Origin: ZC4RG20 sp963782445
GTDB lineage: Bacteria; Pseudomonadota; Gammaproteobacteria; Steroidobacterales; Rariloculaceae
DNA length: 64,000 nt
NCBI GenBank assembly: GCA_963782445.1
Contig: CAWAJM010000001.1
Location: 1 to 64,000 of the forward strand
Reading direction: 5' to 3'
Positions 34,303 through 43,689 of the stretch are shown here, piece after piece (within the stretch, counting starts at the first letter, position 1; the number at the start of each line of letters is the position of its first letter). The notes beneath the pieces were generated by a model. That model worked only from the letters and a program-made list of their open reading frames with translations. It made no database searches and was not told the origin of the DNA. A program made the position numbers and the translations under genes.

Positions 34303-35432
34303 CAGGGCGTGGTGCCGTGATACGGCAATGCGGACAGATAGACCGTGTCTTCGCCACGGAACTCTCCTTCGAAGTACTCCGGATCCACGGCCACGTAGGA
34401 GCGATGCAACGCACCCGCCTCCGGATCGAAGTCGAACTTCTCGGTAACGCGCATCTTGCTGCCGTGCGGGAGACGGCCATCGGCGCTCAGAATGCCCGGG
34501 AGGAAAGAGGTCGTTTCGACGACGAGCGTATCGCCTTGCCAGTGCCCGATCGAATACCCCGATCTCGTCAGGGGAACGTTCTCGGGTGGCGAGTCGCGAT
34601 CCAGATGGATAGTGCGATCGAGGCCCCAGGACCCGTACAGCAACCGGATTTCGGTGTCGCTCTGCGCGATGCGGTTGATGTCTTCCTCGAAGGTCCAATC
34701 GAACAAGATATTCGTGGGCTTGCAGCTCAGGCGCGGGTTATCGGCGGAGGAGCCGTCGAAGTCGCGCATGACAGCCTTGCCGCGTTCCGTCAACGGCAGC
34801 ATGCTGCCTCGCTGGTTCCAATAGGCGTTGACGGGGTCCTTGGCAAGCGAGATCGCCGTACCGCGAGCGCCGGGGAATGCCTGTGCCCCCTTCGGCACTT
34901 CGCCGGGCTTGAAACGACCGGCGGTGCTGAGGGGCACCAGGGTGCCGCTCTGCCCGCGAGGATCGGTCATGACCACCTGCTCGCGCGCCCAGTCGCCGGC
35001 GATGTTGGGCTTACCATCCGCGCGCCGCGCCAGCCTGTTTGCGGGGACGACTCGCTTCGGCGCCGACTTCAGCTGCCCGTAACGATCCACGGACGAGCCG
35101 TCCGGAAAGAAGATCGTGCCGGTGTAACAGGTGGTCGGGTCGCGGCGATCGGGCGAACCGGTTACGCGAATGTGCATCCCGGCCGGAAACATGGCCTCTG
35201 ACCAACCGGAGCGCTTCAACACCGTCAGGCCGCGTAGCTCGCACTTGTACGCAACCGTCCTCCCATCGGCCCCGGCGACGTTCAAATAGAGCCAGGAATG
35301 GGGATTGACGAACTGCACGCGGGTAACGACACCGTCGAGCTCGATGTTCGTATTCAAGTCGTAGTTGGCCAACCCGTGGTGCGCTTGGGCTGCACTCGTC
35401 GCCAACAGACCGAGGACGACTGCTGCTCTCAT
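34287..35432 (-). CDS. Exported protein with DUF6152-like N-terminus, 381 aa
   Basis: A signal peptide (MRAAVVLGLLATSAAQA) precedes HHGLANYDLNTNIELDGVV and FVNPHSWLYLNVAG, the pattern of DUF6152 periplasmic proteins. The C-terminal part (from NIAGDWAREQVV, through SCKPTNILFDWTF to SYVAVDPEYFEGEF) is a second conserved region common in soil and marine proteobacteria. The function is unknown. The end overlaps the IS66-cut fragment by 16 nt on the opposite strand. Confidence 0.75.
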   Translation of the reverse strand: MRAAVVLGLLATSAAQAHHGLANYDLNTNIELDGVVTRVQFVNPHSWLYLNVAGADGRTVAYKCELRGLTVLKRSGWSEAMFPAGMHIRVTGSPDRRDPTTCYTGTIFFPDGSSVDRYGQLKSAPKRVVPANRLARRADGKPNIAGDWAREQVVMTDPRGQSGTLVPLSTAGRFKPGEVPKGAQAFPGARGTAISLAKDPVNAYWNQRGSMLPLTERGKAVMRDFDGSSADNPRLSCKPTNILFDWTFEEDINRIAQSDTEIRLLYGSWGLDRTIHLDRDSPPENVPLTRSGYSIGHWQGDTLVVETTSFLPGILSADGRLPHGSKMRVTEKFDFDPEAGALHRSYVAVDPEYFEGEFRGEDTVYLSALPYHGTTPCQADE

Positions 35433-35648
35433 GTGCGCACCTCCGGACTGAAGCTGTCAGTTTCCAGGTCAGGCTGAAGTGTGGCTGAGCGACAATCTTC
35501 TGCTTCGAGGTGTTCCGGAGCAGCGGCTTGCCCGAAGTCGAGATGGGTCATCGCTCTTCTCGCATCGACGACAGATGCAGCATTATAGCGAACCAGCAGT
35601 GAACGCGGTCGCCGGTCTCCGGCGCGCCGCACGACGCCGGCAAGCCCG

Positions 35649-36353
35649 TTATTTCCCGAGTCTGAACACAACCGTCGTTTTCACGCCGGGGACGTCCACG
35701 GACGTGCCGTCGATGCGGCGCGGCGCGAACCGCCATCGCGTGACGGCCGCCACGGCGGGCGCTTCAAAGAGACTGTTGTTCGAAGCTACGGCGTGCGCAT
35801 TCGCGACCCCACCCGTCGATGTGATAGTGAATTCCACGCGTACCCACCCTTCGAGGCCTCGCTGTAAGGCCCTCTGAGGATACTCGGGCGGGATGCGAAC
35901 GATCGGACGTGAGGCCCTTTCGGGGGCTGCCCTGGGTTCGACCGGCGCCACGATTCCGCCAGGCGGGTCGGCTCGATCTCTCGACGGATACACCATGGCC
36001 CTAGGCTGCTTAACGGGTTCCAAGTCCGCGCCGGAATCTTTCGGCAATTTCACTGCAGCCACCGCCGCAATCGCCACTGCGGCGGCGGAAGCGATCCCGC
36101 CTAGCATCAAGAGTGAAGCAATGCGGCGGCGAGACCCGGCGGAGGAGCGGGCGGACACAAAATTGAGCGTCTGCTCCAGCAGATGTGGGGGCGTGGCGGG
36201 TAGCCGCAGCGCGGCCATGGCTTCGTGCGCATGCCAAGCGGCAGCGCAGCTGTCGCAGGCGGCCAAGTGCCGGTCGACCGAGCAACGTTCGGCGGCACTG
36301 AGACGCCGCTCCGCTCGCTCATCCAGGATTCTGGAAATGGCTTGACAGTCCAT
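35649..36353 (-). CDS. Zinc-finger anti-sigma factor fused to TonB C-terminal domain, 234 aa
   Basis: Residues 1-45 form a putative anti-sigma zinc finger (ERCSVDRHLAACDSCAAAW, H-x3-C-x2-C). A transmembrane helix follows (LLMLGGIASAAAVAIAAVAA, ~81-100). The periplasmic end is a TonB-type domain: IPPEYPQRALQRGLEGWVRV, VEFTITSTGGVANAHAVAS and TRWRFAPRRIDG. The start (36353) is separated by one base from the sigma gene stop. The protein would hold the sigma factor at the membrane and couple it to an envelope signal through the TonB-like domain. Confidence 0.85.
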   Translation of the reverse strand: MDCQAISRILDERAERRLSAAERCSVDRHLAACDSCAAAWHAHEAMAALRLPATPPHLLEQTLNFVSARSSAGSRRRIASLLMLGGIASAAAVAIAAVAAVKLPKDSGADLEPVKQPRAMVYPSRDRADPPGGIVAPVEPRAAPERASRPIVRIPPEYPQRALQRGLEGWVRVEFTITSTGGVANAHAVASNNSLFEAPAVAAVTRWRFAPRRIDGTSVDVPGVKTTVVFRLGK

Positions 36354-36354
36354 G

Positions 36355-36750
36355 CTAGCTCCTCGACAAGAGCACCGAGCCGCTCTTGCGCGCTCCCAAG
36401 AGTTTTCTAAAACGGACGCGGGCGCGGTACAGACGCGCCTTGAGCACATCCGTCGACAGGTCGGTAATCGCCTGCATCTCCGCAAGACTGTAGCCCTCTG
36501 CTTGCAGAGCGAGCAGCGCGCGCTGTTGCTTCTCCAAGGCGTTCCAGGCGTCTTGCATTCGCTGCGCTTCGATGATGCGGTCGACGATCTCTTCGGGTCC
36601 CGGCTCGCCGCTTGGCACGTCGCTGGCCCATGCTTGCTGAGAACGTCCGAGCGGCGCTTCGGTAACGGGTGCGCTACGGCTCGCCGATTCGACGTACCGA
36701 CCAAGACCAGCCCCGGGGGCCGGTCTCAGTTCAGCGCCTCTAATGCTCAA
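36355..36750 (-). pseudogene. ECF sigma factor, region 4 only
   Basis: The conserved part, LEKQQRALLALQAEGYSLAE then LSTDVLKARLYRARVRFRKLL, is sigma region 4. Region 2, needed for core binding and -10 recognition, is absent; only a TTG start is available and a stop lies a few codons upstream in frame. The gene seems to have lost its 5' half, leaving the partner anti-sigma gene orphaned. The DoxX fragment on the other side of the break supports a deletion here. Confidence 0.7.
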
Positions 36751-36844
36751 TGTATAGCATTCACCGCGCCGCCGAACTCAGAGTGAGCAGGCCAGCGTCG
36801 CTGGCGTCCGCCGGATCTGAGTGGCGAATCGTGTGGGCGGTACT

Positions 36845-36976
36845 TCGGCCCCAGAGGCTTTCGTTTATTCGCAGAACTGGCTTCAGCACCTGACGCGGGC
36901 GTCGATGCTGCTGTTCATCCTGAGCCGCGGCCCGGGCGTCATCTCCGGCGATTACCTGATCGCTCGCTGGGGTCCG
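36845..36976 (+). pseudogene. DoxX-family membrane protein, C-terminal fragment
   Basis: The short stretch FVYSQNWLQHLTRASMLLFI followed by LSRGPGVISGDYLIAR matches the last helix and tail of DoxX-type proteins. Everything upstream is missing. DoxX genes commonly sit next to ECF sigma genes, so this may be part of the broken sigma locus. Confidence 0.5.
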
Positions 36977-37651
36977 CTACCGATTGACAGGCGCTCCGTA
37001 CACCTCGATGCGACCGACATTGACGTAGCCCCCGGGCCCGTGGCCGCTGCCGGGCATCAGATCGGCGAAGCCTATCTCGTCGACCTTGCGGAGGTCTGGA
37101 TGCTCGATCCAGTTGCCGACGGCCACCACGCGCTCGATGTCTAGCTTGAGCCATCGCAGGTCTGCGATCGAAACATCGGAGACGTTGAAATCGAGCTCCG
37201 GTCCCGTCGCATGATCCCCAACGAGCCAGGTGCCGTCGGCCAGCTTCACGACGGGATGAATCTGGTGGAAACCGGATGTGCGAACGACCCAACGGATCTT
37301 CGCGAGCGGACTGGAGAGATCGACGTAATGGTCGCGGTCACGCAGCGTCGCTGCGCTCGGCGATGTGGTCGTCCCCGTCCAGAGGTTGAGCGGGTAGACG
37401 TCGCTCGAGCCCCGGACGCCGACAAGCTGGATTTCCTTCCCGGAGGGGCCATACAGCCCGAGCTCGAGATTCGGGCTCGCGACTCCCGCCTGGGAGGCGG
37501 GCCACGCGCCGTGGTCGTCGGCGGAAGTCGAAAGCGCCTTCCACCCTTCGCTGAAGAACAAGGGCGGGCGCATCGCACCACGTTGGGCCAGTGCGTTTGC
37601 CGCCAGCAGCCAAGTGACGAGAGCTACGCCGATAGAGAAACGTCGCATCAT
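36977..37651 (-). CDS. Exported hypothetical protein, 224 aa
   Basis: A signal peptide (MMRRFSIGVALVTWLLAANA, ending at ALAQ) is followed by a soluble, beta-rich domain with FFSEGWKA, LELGLYGPSGKEIQLVG, WVVRTSGFHQIHPVVKLADG and NVGRIEVYG. The composition recalls sugar-binding or discoidin-like domains attached to exported proteins, but no family is certain. The ATG at 37651 has GGGAAGGA upstream. Confidence 0.65.
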   Translation of the reverse strand: MMRRFSIGVALVTWLLAANALAQRGAMRPPLFFSEGWKALSTSADDHGAWPASQAGVASPNLELGLYGPSGKEIQLVGVRGSSDVYPLNLWTGTTTSPSAATLRDRDHYVDLSSPLAKIRWVVRTSGFHQIHPVVKLADGTWLVGDHATGPELDFNVSDVSIADLRWLKLDIERVVAVGNWIEHPDLRKVDEIGFADLMPGSGHGPGGYVNVGRIEVYGAPVNR

Positions 37652-38028
37652 TGCATCCTTCCCTGCCGGGTTCGGACGCCATCCTAGCCCAAGATGGCGC
37701 CTCGAGGCGACAAAGCGTGACAAGGAACCCGCAAATGAGGCCCTGCGTGCTTCCGCCGGGAGTGATTGTCGGTGCGGATCGCGATCAGCTTGGAGACCGC
37801 GTCGAATACGTCGGCGCCGATTTCTTCGAGATGGTGCCGAAAGGCGGCGATTCCCATTTGCCGAAGCATGTCACACGCCCACTCACTTTTGTGGCATGGA
37901 GCAAGGGACGAGGGACGAGGGACGAGGGACGAGGCAGGACAGCCGACGGCCGCTGGGTGCCGCCCGTCAAGCTCCGCTAAGTGCACGGTATACTACCGGG
38001 CTTTGATTTCACCTGTTCGTGAGAAGAC
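37652..38028. other. Intergenic region with GGGACGA microrepeat
   Basis: At 37907-37937 the 7-mer GGGACGA is repeated four times in tandem, followed by GGCAGGAC. No gene is convincing; the frame at 37684-37986 minus has no recognisable similarity. The TetR promoter should be near 37980-38028. Confidence 0.5.
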
Positions 38029-38704
38029 ATGAAGAAGGCCGGCCCCGCCAGCGCGCGCCGTACACCGACGTTCTGAATCCCGCTCCAAGGCTGCCGTCGG
38101 CCGGCGCGAGCGCAACAAGCTGGACAAACTGCAGCGGATACGCCGCGCGGCCGCGGCGCTGTTCAAGGAGCACGGCTTCGAAGGGACGACGACTCAGGCC
38201 GTCGCCGAGAAGGCGGACATCGGCTCCGGCACGCTGTTCCTGTACGCGCCGAAGAAGGAAGACCTGCTCGGGATCGTGATGTCGAACGATCTCATAGAGA
38301 CGGTCAATGCGCTCGAGGCATCTCTTCCGCGCAATCGCCAATTGCCCGACCAGGCCTGGCATATCTTCAGGGGGCTGCTGCAGTATCACGCGAAGGACAA
38401 GAACCTGTCCCGCTTCTACGTGCGCGAGTTCTCTCTGCCGCGCCATCCGAAGTCCGCAGGCTCCAAGACGGGATCGCCCGCCTTGGTCATCATGGAGACG
38501 TTGGCCGAGGTCGCCGCTCGGGAACAGAAGCTCGGCCGCGTCCGCGAAGCGTTGCAGCCGAAGGAGATTTCGCTGGCGCTATTCTCCCTGTACTACATGG
38601 CGCTGTCGCATTTCCTAATGGGCCGCTTCAGCTTGCCGGAGTGCTCTGCGTATCTGCGGACCACGCTGAAGACCTATTTCGAAGGCGCGCGAGCCTCGAA
38701 GTAG
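38029..38704 (+). pseudogene. TetR-family regulator with N-terminal frameshift
   Basis: The DNA-binding domain is clear in one frame: RRAAAALFKEHGFEGTTTQA then VAEKADIGSGTLFLYAPKKE, followed by a helical ligand domain to AYLRTTLKTYFEGARASK. The only good start, ATG 38029 with a GAGAAG site, is in another frame and hits TGA after 15 codons; one extra T at about 38072 would reconcile them. No in-frame start lies before the helix-turn-helix. It is either a recent frameshift or an assembly error. It may have controlled the divergent cluster to its right. Confidence 0.75.
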
Positions 38705-38750
38705 CCGCTATTCGAGACGGGCCGCCCATTCTGACGGAGCTTCACAAAGT

Positions 38751-40325
38751 CTAAGGGAACACCGTCGTCAACAAGCTGTAGATCGTCTCCGAGCCGGTCA
38801 CGAACTGGCCGATGCGCAGGTTCTCGTCGCGGGCATGCTGATTGTTATCGGGGTTGACCGTCGGCACGAGCACGAACGGCATATGCAGGGCGCCGACCAG
38901 CACGTCGGTCGGTACCGTGCCCCCCATCATGCGAATGCGCACCGGCGCCTCTTGCGGCTCCGGCGCGGTCGGCGCCCGCAGTGCGCGCAGCGCCCAGCGG
39001 CCGATCGGCGAATCCATCGGCATGCGCTCGGCGGCCTGCGCGGAGTGGAGCGTGAAGCGGGCAAGCTTGTCGTAATGCGCGCGCTCCTCGTCCGTCGGCG
39101 CGCTCTCGACGAGATGATAGCCCTGGTGCTCGATGTGCCGCCTCACGAGATCGAAGAGCCGGCGGCCGTCGGTCTCCGGCGTCGTCCTGAGATCGATCTC
39201 TGCGATGGCCGTGCTCGGAATCACGTTCGCGGCGCTTGCGCCGACGCCGCCGGCCGCCATGCCGCGAACGTTTAGGGACGGATACTGCAGCGCCTCCTGG
39301 TAATTGGCGCCGACTCGCTCCGGGCGCGCGATGCCGGCTCGCCGGCGAAGCGCGGCCTCGTCGTCGCCGACGGCGGCGAGCGCAGCGCGGTCCGCGGGCG
39401 TGAGCGTGACGCCATCGTAGTAGCCTGGGATCGTTACCCGGCCGTCATCGTCCTTCATGCTCGCTAGCAAGGCAGCGAGCCGCTGCGCGGGGTTCGGAAC
39501 GTAGTTGCCGAAGTGGCCGCTGTGCATGGGTGCGCGGGGCCCGAAAACCTCGAGCGTAGTCTGGGCGAGACCGCGATTGCCGAACACGAGCGTCGGCCGA
39601 CCCGACGCATGCAAGGGACCGTCGAGGACGACGAGCGCGTCCGCGCGAAACGCTTCCGGGTCGGAAGCGATCGTAGCCGCGAGGCTCGGCGAGCCGATCT
39701 CCTCCTCGCCGTCGAGCAGCACCTTCACGCCGAAGGCCGGCGCCGCATGGCGCGCCGCCAGCAGATCGACCGCCGTCAGAAACATCTCGATCGGCGCCTT
39801 GTCGTCCGCGGCGGAGCGCGCGAACACCCGCAGCTCCGGATCGAGCGGCCGCGCCTGCAGCGCCTCCAGGCCAACGTCCTGCCAGCTGCCTTCGGCGCCG
39901 CGCCGGCGCACGACGGGCTCGAATGGATTCGGCTGCGACCATTCGCGGGCTGTGACGGGTTGACCGTCGTAATGGATGTAGAAGAGCACGGTCGGGAGGC
40001 GCCGTGCACTCGTCTTAAGCTCGGCCAGCACGACCGGGCGTCCGGCCGCGTTCTGCACCAGACGCACGCGGAATCCGCGCCGCTCGAACGCCCCTTGCAG
40101 GAATTGCGCATTGCGAACGATGTTCGCTGGGACGGCGGCGACGTTGGGGATGCGCAGCAGATCGATGTACTCGGCGAAGTTGTGCTGCGCTGCCTGCTGC
40201 GCCTCGGCGTCCAGCGTACCTGCCCTGGCACTGCCGGAACTCACGGCGCTTACGAGCACCGACAGCGCGGCGGCCGGGAGCACAGCCGCGCGCAACGACC
40301 GCTTTCCGCGCCACGACTTGATCAT
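38751..40325 (-). CDS. Exported M20-family metallopeptidase, 524 aa
   Basis: A signal peptide (AAVLPAAALSVLVSAV) precedes an M20 dizinc core: VLFYIHYDGQPV (H-x-D), ARSAADDKAPIEM (bridging Asp), LDGEEEIGSPSL (Glu-Glu) and a distal His in GNYVPN or MMGGTVPTDV. The lid domain (VIPSTAIAEIDLRTTP) is complete. Enzymes of this type hydrolyse dipeptides or N-acyl amino acids in the periplasm. Confidence 0.85.
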   Translation of the reverse strand: MIKSWRGKRSLRAAVLPAAALSVLVSAVSSGSARAGTLDAEAQQAAQHNFAEYIDLLRIPNVAAVPANIVRNAQFLQGAFERRGFRVRLVQNAAGRPVVLAELKTSARRLPTVLFYIHYDGQPVTAREWSQPNPFEPVVRRRGAEGSWQDVGLEALQARPLDPELRVFARSAADDKAPIEMFLTAVDLLAARHAAPAFGVKVLLDGEEEIGSPSLAATIASDPEAFRADALVVLDGPLHASGRPTLVFGNRGLAQTTLEVFGPRAPMHSGHFGNYVPNPAQRLAALLASMKDDDGRVTIPGYYDGVTLTPADRAALAAVGDDEAALRRRAGIARPERVGANYQEALQYPSLNVRGMAAGGVGASAANVIPSTAIAEIDLRTTPETDGRRLFDLVRRHIEHQGYHLVESAPTDEERAHYDKLARFTLHSAQAAERMPMDSPIGRWALRALRAPTAPEPQEAPVRIRMMGGTVPTDVLVGALHMPFVLVPTVNPDNNQHARDENLRIGQFVTGSETIYSLLTTVFP

Positions 40326-40469
40326 TGGCCTACGGTTCGCTCCTCTTGAGTTGAACGTTCTTCATCATGCTCCCAATCCTCTTTGTCGGAGGTCTTTTCC
40401 GGGACGGCAGAGCTCGGCTATCGCCCTGGGGCGGCGCGTCATAGAGCGGCGTGTCATAGGCAGCGGGGC

Positions 40470-42095
40470 TCAGTCCTTGGTCGTGCGCAGGTGCTTCGGC
40501 CAAATCCCGTAACGGCCCGCGGCCAGAATACCGTTCGGATCGACGGCGTCCTTAATCATCTCGTGCAGCCGCCGCAGCGCATGATCGTTGAAGGAATAAG
40601 TATCCGCAACGAGCGACTGGAAGGCCGGCGCCGCTCGGTATTCCCCCCAGCCGTGCGAGGCGCAAAGCGCAGCCACTTGTCTGAACGTCTCGCGCATCTT
40701 CCGGTTGGCTGCAACGTCGTGCCGGATCGGAAACCCGAACGTGAAGATGAAGGAGCGCTCAAAATACCCCGCGGGCAGCACGTAGAGCGCCGCAGAGGGC
40801 ATGCCCAGTTCGCTGAAGTGCGGCCGCAGCACCCGGTTGATGTCGAGAATGGCTTGGCCGGTCCTCGGAATCAGCGGCGAGAACCAGAGGTGGCCGTTCG
40901 TCGGGTCCTGGTTCGTTGCCGAGCGAGCGCCGATGACGAAGCGCTGCAGGCTCGGAGTCCCGAACCGCGGCAGATCGAACATCGTCTGCTGTTCGGGCTT
41001 GAGCGGCAGATCGTAGCTGTCGCCCTCTTTGAACTCGGCGCCCGGGATCTCCGCGAGCTTCTGCTTCGAGTATTCCCAGTTCGCAGCGTTCGTCGCCTTG
41101 CCGCCGTAGAAGCCGAGGGTGCAGCTCCATACGCCGACGCCCCGTTGCGCTGCGTAGCGGTTGATCTCGCCGGCCGGCGGCTCGCCGTGCTCGTACATCG
41201 CCGCGAGAGTCGTATCCGGCTTGCCGCCGCCAAGGAACCCTCCCCGGAAGAACAGCGGGCTGCCGAAGGCGGGCATGCCGTTCGTGATACCCAGGTTTTC
41301 CAAGTAATTCACAATATCGACGAGCCGGTGGATGTCTTCGAAGCGGTGAACGGTAACCGTTCCGGAATGATACGCTTCGGGCGCCGGCATGAGCCAGAAG
41401 CCCATCTTCGTGACGACGCCGAAGTTCGATTGCGAGAAAATGCCGTCGACCCAGGGGCCGATGCCGAACTTGTACTGCTGCCACGTCTCCGCGCCCGGCA
41501 GCGCACCCATTCCCGTACGCACGATGTCGCCGTTGCCGAGAACGACCTCCATGCCGCAGTGCGAGTCGAAGTGGTTGCGGAAACGGTTCGTCGTATACCC
41601 GACGCCGTGATCGAGCGCGTTGCCGATCGGGCTGCCCCAACCCGGGTCGGGACAGTCTATCCAGAGCTTGAGACCTTTCTCGTTGATGTATCGATAGAGG
41701 TCGAAATAGCTTACGCCCGGCTCGACGAGCACGTAGGCCCTCGCCTCGTCGACATCGAGAATCCGGTTCATGCGCTTGAGGTCGAGCACGACGCTGCCGG
41801 AAAGGTTCGGCGCCGAGCCCCCGTAGCCGAGGTTCTTGCCCGTCGAGATCGGATAGATCGGAATCCGGTAGCGGTTCGCCGTCTTGACGATTTTCTGGAC
41901 TTCCTCGGTCGTCGTCGGCGCCACGGCCGCGGACACCGTGATCTCCTCCGGCTCGCCGTAGAACGGGGAATAGGCGTCCTTGTAGAGATCGACGTCCTCG
42001 TCGCTCGTGAAGACCCACTCTTCACCAACGGTCGCGCGAAACTGCTTCAGCGCTTCGGCCCAGTCGCCGGCGCTCACCCCTGGCGGAATCTGCAT
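40470..42095 (-). CDS. Flavoprotein subunit, p-cresol methylhydroxylase type, 541 aa
   Basis: An FAD-binding VAO-type fold is seen: TVSAAVAPTTTEEVQKIVKT, YPISTGKNLGYGGSAPNLSG, VEPGVSYFDLYRYI and DPGWGSPIGNALDHGVGYT. The C-terminal cap includes TNGHLWFSPLIPRTG and ends VDPNGILAAGRYGIWP. The family oxidises p-cresol, 4-ethylphenol, eugenol or vanillyl alcohol through quinone-methide intermediates. A cytochrome c gene 13 nt upstream provides the electron acceptor, favouring the PCMH/eugenol-hydroxylase type over oxygen-using VAO. Which substrate is used cannot be read from the sequence. Confidence 0.85.
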   Translation of the reverse strand: MQIPPGVSAGDWAEALKQFRATVGEEWVFTSDEDVDLYKDAYSPFYGEPEEITVSAAVAPTTTEEVQKIVKTANRYRIPIYPISTGKNLGYGGSAPNLSGSVVLDLKRMNRILDVDEARAYVLVEPGVSYFDLYRYINEKGLKLWIDCPDPGWGSPIGNALDHGVGYTTNRFRNHFDSHCGMEVVLGNGDIVRTGMGALPGAETWQQYKFGIGPWVDGIFSQSNFGVVTKMGFWLMPAPEAYHSGTVTVHRFEDIHRLVDIVNYLENLGITNGMPAFGSPLFFRGGFLGGGKPDTTLAAMYEHGEPPAGEINRYAAQRGVGVWSCTLGFYGGKATNAANWEYSKQKLAEIPGAEFKEGDSYDLPLKPEQQTMFDLPRFGTPSLQRFVIGARSATNQDPTNGHLWFSPLIPRTGQAILDINRVLRPHFSELGMPSAALYVLPAGYFERSFIFTFGFPIRHDVAANRKMRETFRQVAALCASHGWGEYRAAPAFQSLVADTYSFNDHALRRLHEMIKDAVDPNGILAAGRYGIWPKHLRTTKD

Positions 42096-42108
42096 GGCAT
42101 GCCTCCGG

Positions 42109-42519
42109 TCAGTCGGTATGATTGTTGCGCGTCAGGTAGGCGGCGATCGCATCGAGATCGGCATCGCTGACCTCGGTCTTGCGAAAGAACGGCATGACGG
42201 AGATACCGTTGCGCACCATGGCCTTGACGAGCGCCGGCGTGAGGTCCGTGCGCTCCTCGAGCAGCGCAGGCTTTCGGCCGCCGTATTTCGCGCGCAGCGC
42301 CTCGGTGCCGGGCCGCTTCTCGGGACCCGCTCCGTGACACGCAGAGCAATACTCTTGGTACTGAACGTAGCCGCGCGGCTTCCCGGCGGCGTCGATCGGC
42401 GCCCTGACCCAGGCCGGGCCGCCGGGCGGAAGCTCGGGAGCAGCGCAGACGGTGCCGCACAAGACGAAAGAGCCGACGAGAGAACCGGCTAGCCACAGCG
42501 GCGCGGCGGCGCTTTTCAT
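42109..42519 (-). CDS. c-type cytochrome subunit of PCMH-like flavocytochrome, 136 aa
   Basis: A signal peptide (AAPLWLAGSLVGSFVLCG) is followed by a single heme site, YCSACHGAG, and a distal Met in GISVMPFF. The ending VSDADLDAIAAYLTRN is typical of class I cytochrome c. The ATG at 42519 has AAGGGGG upstream and is preferred to those at 42525 and 42540. The following gene is the flavoprotein; the two subunits form a periplasmic flavocytochrome. Confidence 0.85.
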   Translation of the reverse strand: MKSAAAPLWLAGSLVGSFVLCGTVCAAPELPPGGPAWVRAPIDAAGKPRGYVQYQEYCSACHGAGPEKRPGTEALRAKYGGRKPALLEERTDLTPALVKAMVRNGISVMPFFRKTEVSDADLDAIAAYLTRNNHTD

Positions 42520-42843
42520 AGTCATCCCCCTTCGAGTCATCCGCTCCGTCTCCCTGTGCCGCGCAGCCGGCGGGCCGCCCGGGACCCTTCCATGGCGAAC
42601 AGCGTTTTGCGACGGTCGCCGCTGTGTTCTTGCTCCGTTGCTCGGTCCGTTGATTATGTGCCGCGGTGGAGGTAGATTCGTTACTGAGCGTACTCAGAAT
42701 CTAGCCCACGGAAGATGCGATTGCAAACGATGGTGCATGGCCCCTCGTCACGACAATCGTTCGACGCGGGCGATGGGCCGGCGCCGCAAAATGTTGCAGC
42801 CGCATCGCAAGAAGAAGCCCAAGTCGGGCGACAGGAGTCGCGC

Positions 42844-43509
42844 ATGTCGAATCGACGCGAATTTCTCCGGACAGGGGTCGCCTTGACGGCGACCGTCGCC
42901 TCGTCGGCCGTACCGGGATGGGCGACGGAGAGGGCCGGCTCATCGAGCCCAACCCCTTCCGGGCAGCAATATCGGCGGCCGGCTGGGGCGACGGGTGACC
43001 GGCTTTGGCCGGTCAAGGTGGTCTTCGACGAGGGCTTCGCGGAAAGCCGCGCTTTCGCGAAGGCCGCAAGGGCGCTCGGCATGCGCACGCACGGGATCTC
43101 CGGCGACGTAACCGCGCTCTGGTACGACGATCTCTACCACCGCTGGCGTGGGGGTCCGGCCGTCATCGCGGGCCTGACCGGCGCGAGCGGGCTGTTCTGC
43201 CTCGAGCGGCTTGCCTGGGACGCAAGTCATCGCGTGGTCCTGCGGGTCGAGCATACCCGCACCCCCGACGGCCGCGTGCGCCATGTATTCGCGGGCCCGG
43301 CTCAGCTCTCGGAGCATGCCGTGCTGAGGCCCGACCGGCTGCGTGCCGGCTGGCCGGCCGCCATGGCGCAGCTCGTGGCCGGCTGCCCGAGCGGCCAATA
43401 CCTCCGGCAGATTCGTTCCCTTGTCGCTACACGCGCGTCGTCGACGCACTGGAGCGAGCCGCTCGCTTCCTGGATCATCGCGCCGCGCGCAGCGGTCTCC
43501 TCCGCATGA
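42844..43509 (+). CDS. Tat-exported hypothetical protein, 221 aa
   Basis: The N-terminus NRREFLRTGVALTATVA is a twin-arginine signal with an AGGAG site before ATG 42844. The mature part contains WPVKVVFDEGFAESRAF, MRTHGISGDVTALWYDDLY and PAVIAGLTGASGLFCLERLA, with some resemblance to a small exported ligand-binding domain. The gene is divergent from the flavocytochrome pair and may serve the same pathway. The function is unknown. Confidence 0.7.
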   Translation: MSNRREFLRTGVALTATVASSAVPGWATERAGSSSPTPSGQQYRRPAGATGDRLWPVKVVFDEGFAESRAFAKAARALGMRTHGISGDVTALWYDDLYHRWRGGPAVIAGLTGASGLFCLERLAWDASHRVVLRVEHTRTPDGRVRHVFAGPAQLSEHAVLRPDRLRAGWPAAMAQLVAGCPSGQYLRQIRSLVATRASSTHWSEPLASWIIAPRAAVSSA

Positions 43510-43689
43510 TGCGCGCACGGCTCCGGCGGACGTCGATCCTGGAGCACTAATTGCACCGATTCGAACATCGGCGATAGGTTGGTTGGAATCCAATCCTTCG
43601 AACGAATCGTAGCCCCAATAGGCAAGGTCAGCGCCGCACAGCGTCTGCCGCGACGAGCCCGGAGCTTTCGGAACCCACATATATTCTCT

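Noticed and set aside
33699..35201. 500-codon plus-strand frame running from IS66 into the exported-protein gene
   Set aside because: It overlaps tnpC and then runs antisense to the DUF6152-like gene; no conserved segment is seen in it.
37907..37937. GGGACGA tandem repeat considered as CRISPR or iteron array
   Set aside because: Seven-base units without spacers are a simple microrepeat, and no cas gene is near.
38072..38080. TGA near the TetR start considered as a selenocysteine codon
   Set aside because: Reading through the TGA does not enter the TetR frame; a one-base indel does.
40383..42170. Long plus-strand open frame (595 codons) opposite the flavoprotein gene
   Set aside because: It is the antisense shadow of a high-GC gene; its translation has no recognisable motif while the minus-strand frame has a complete FAD fold.
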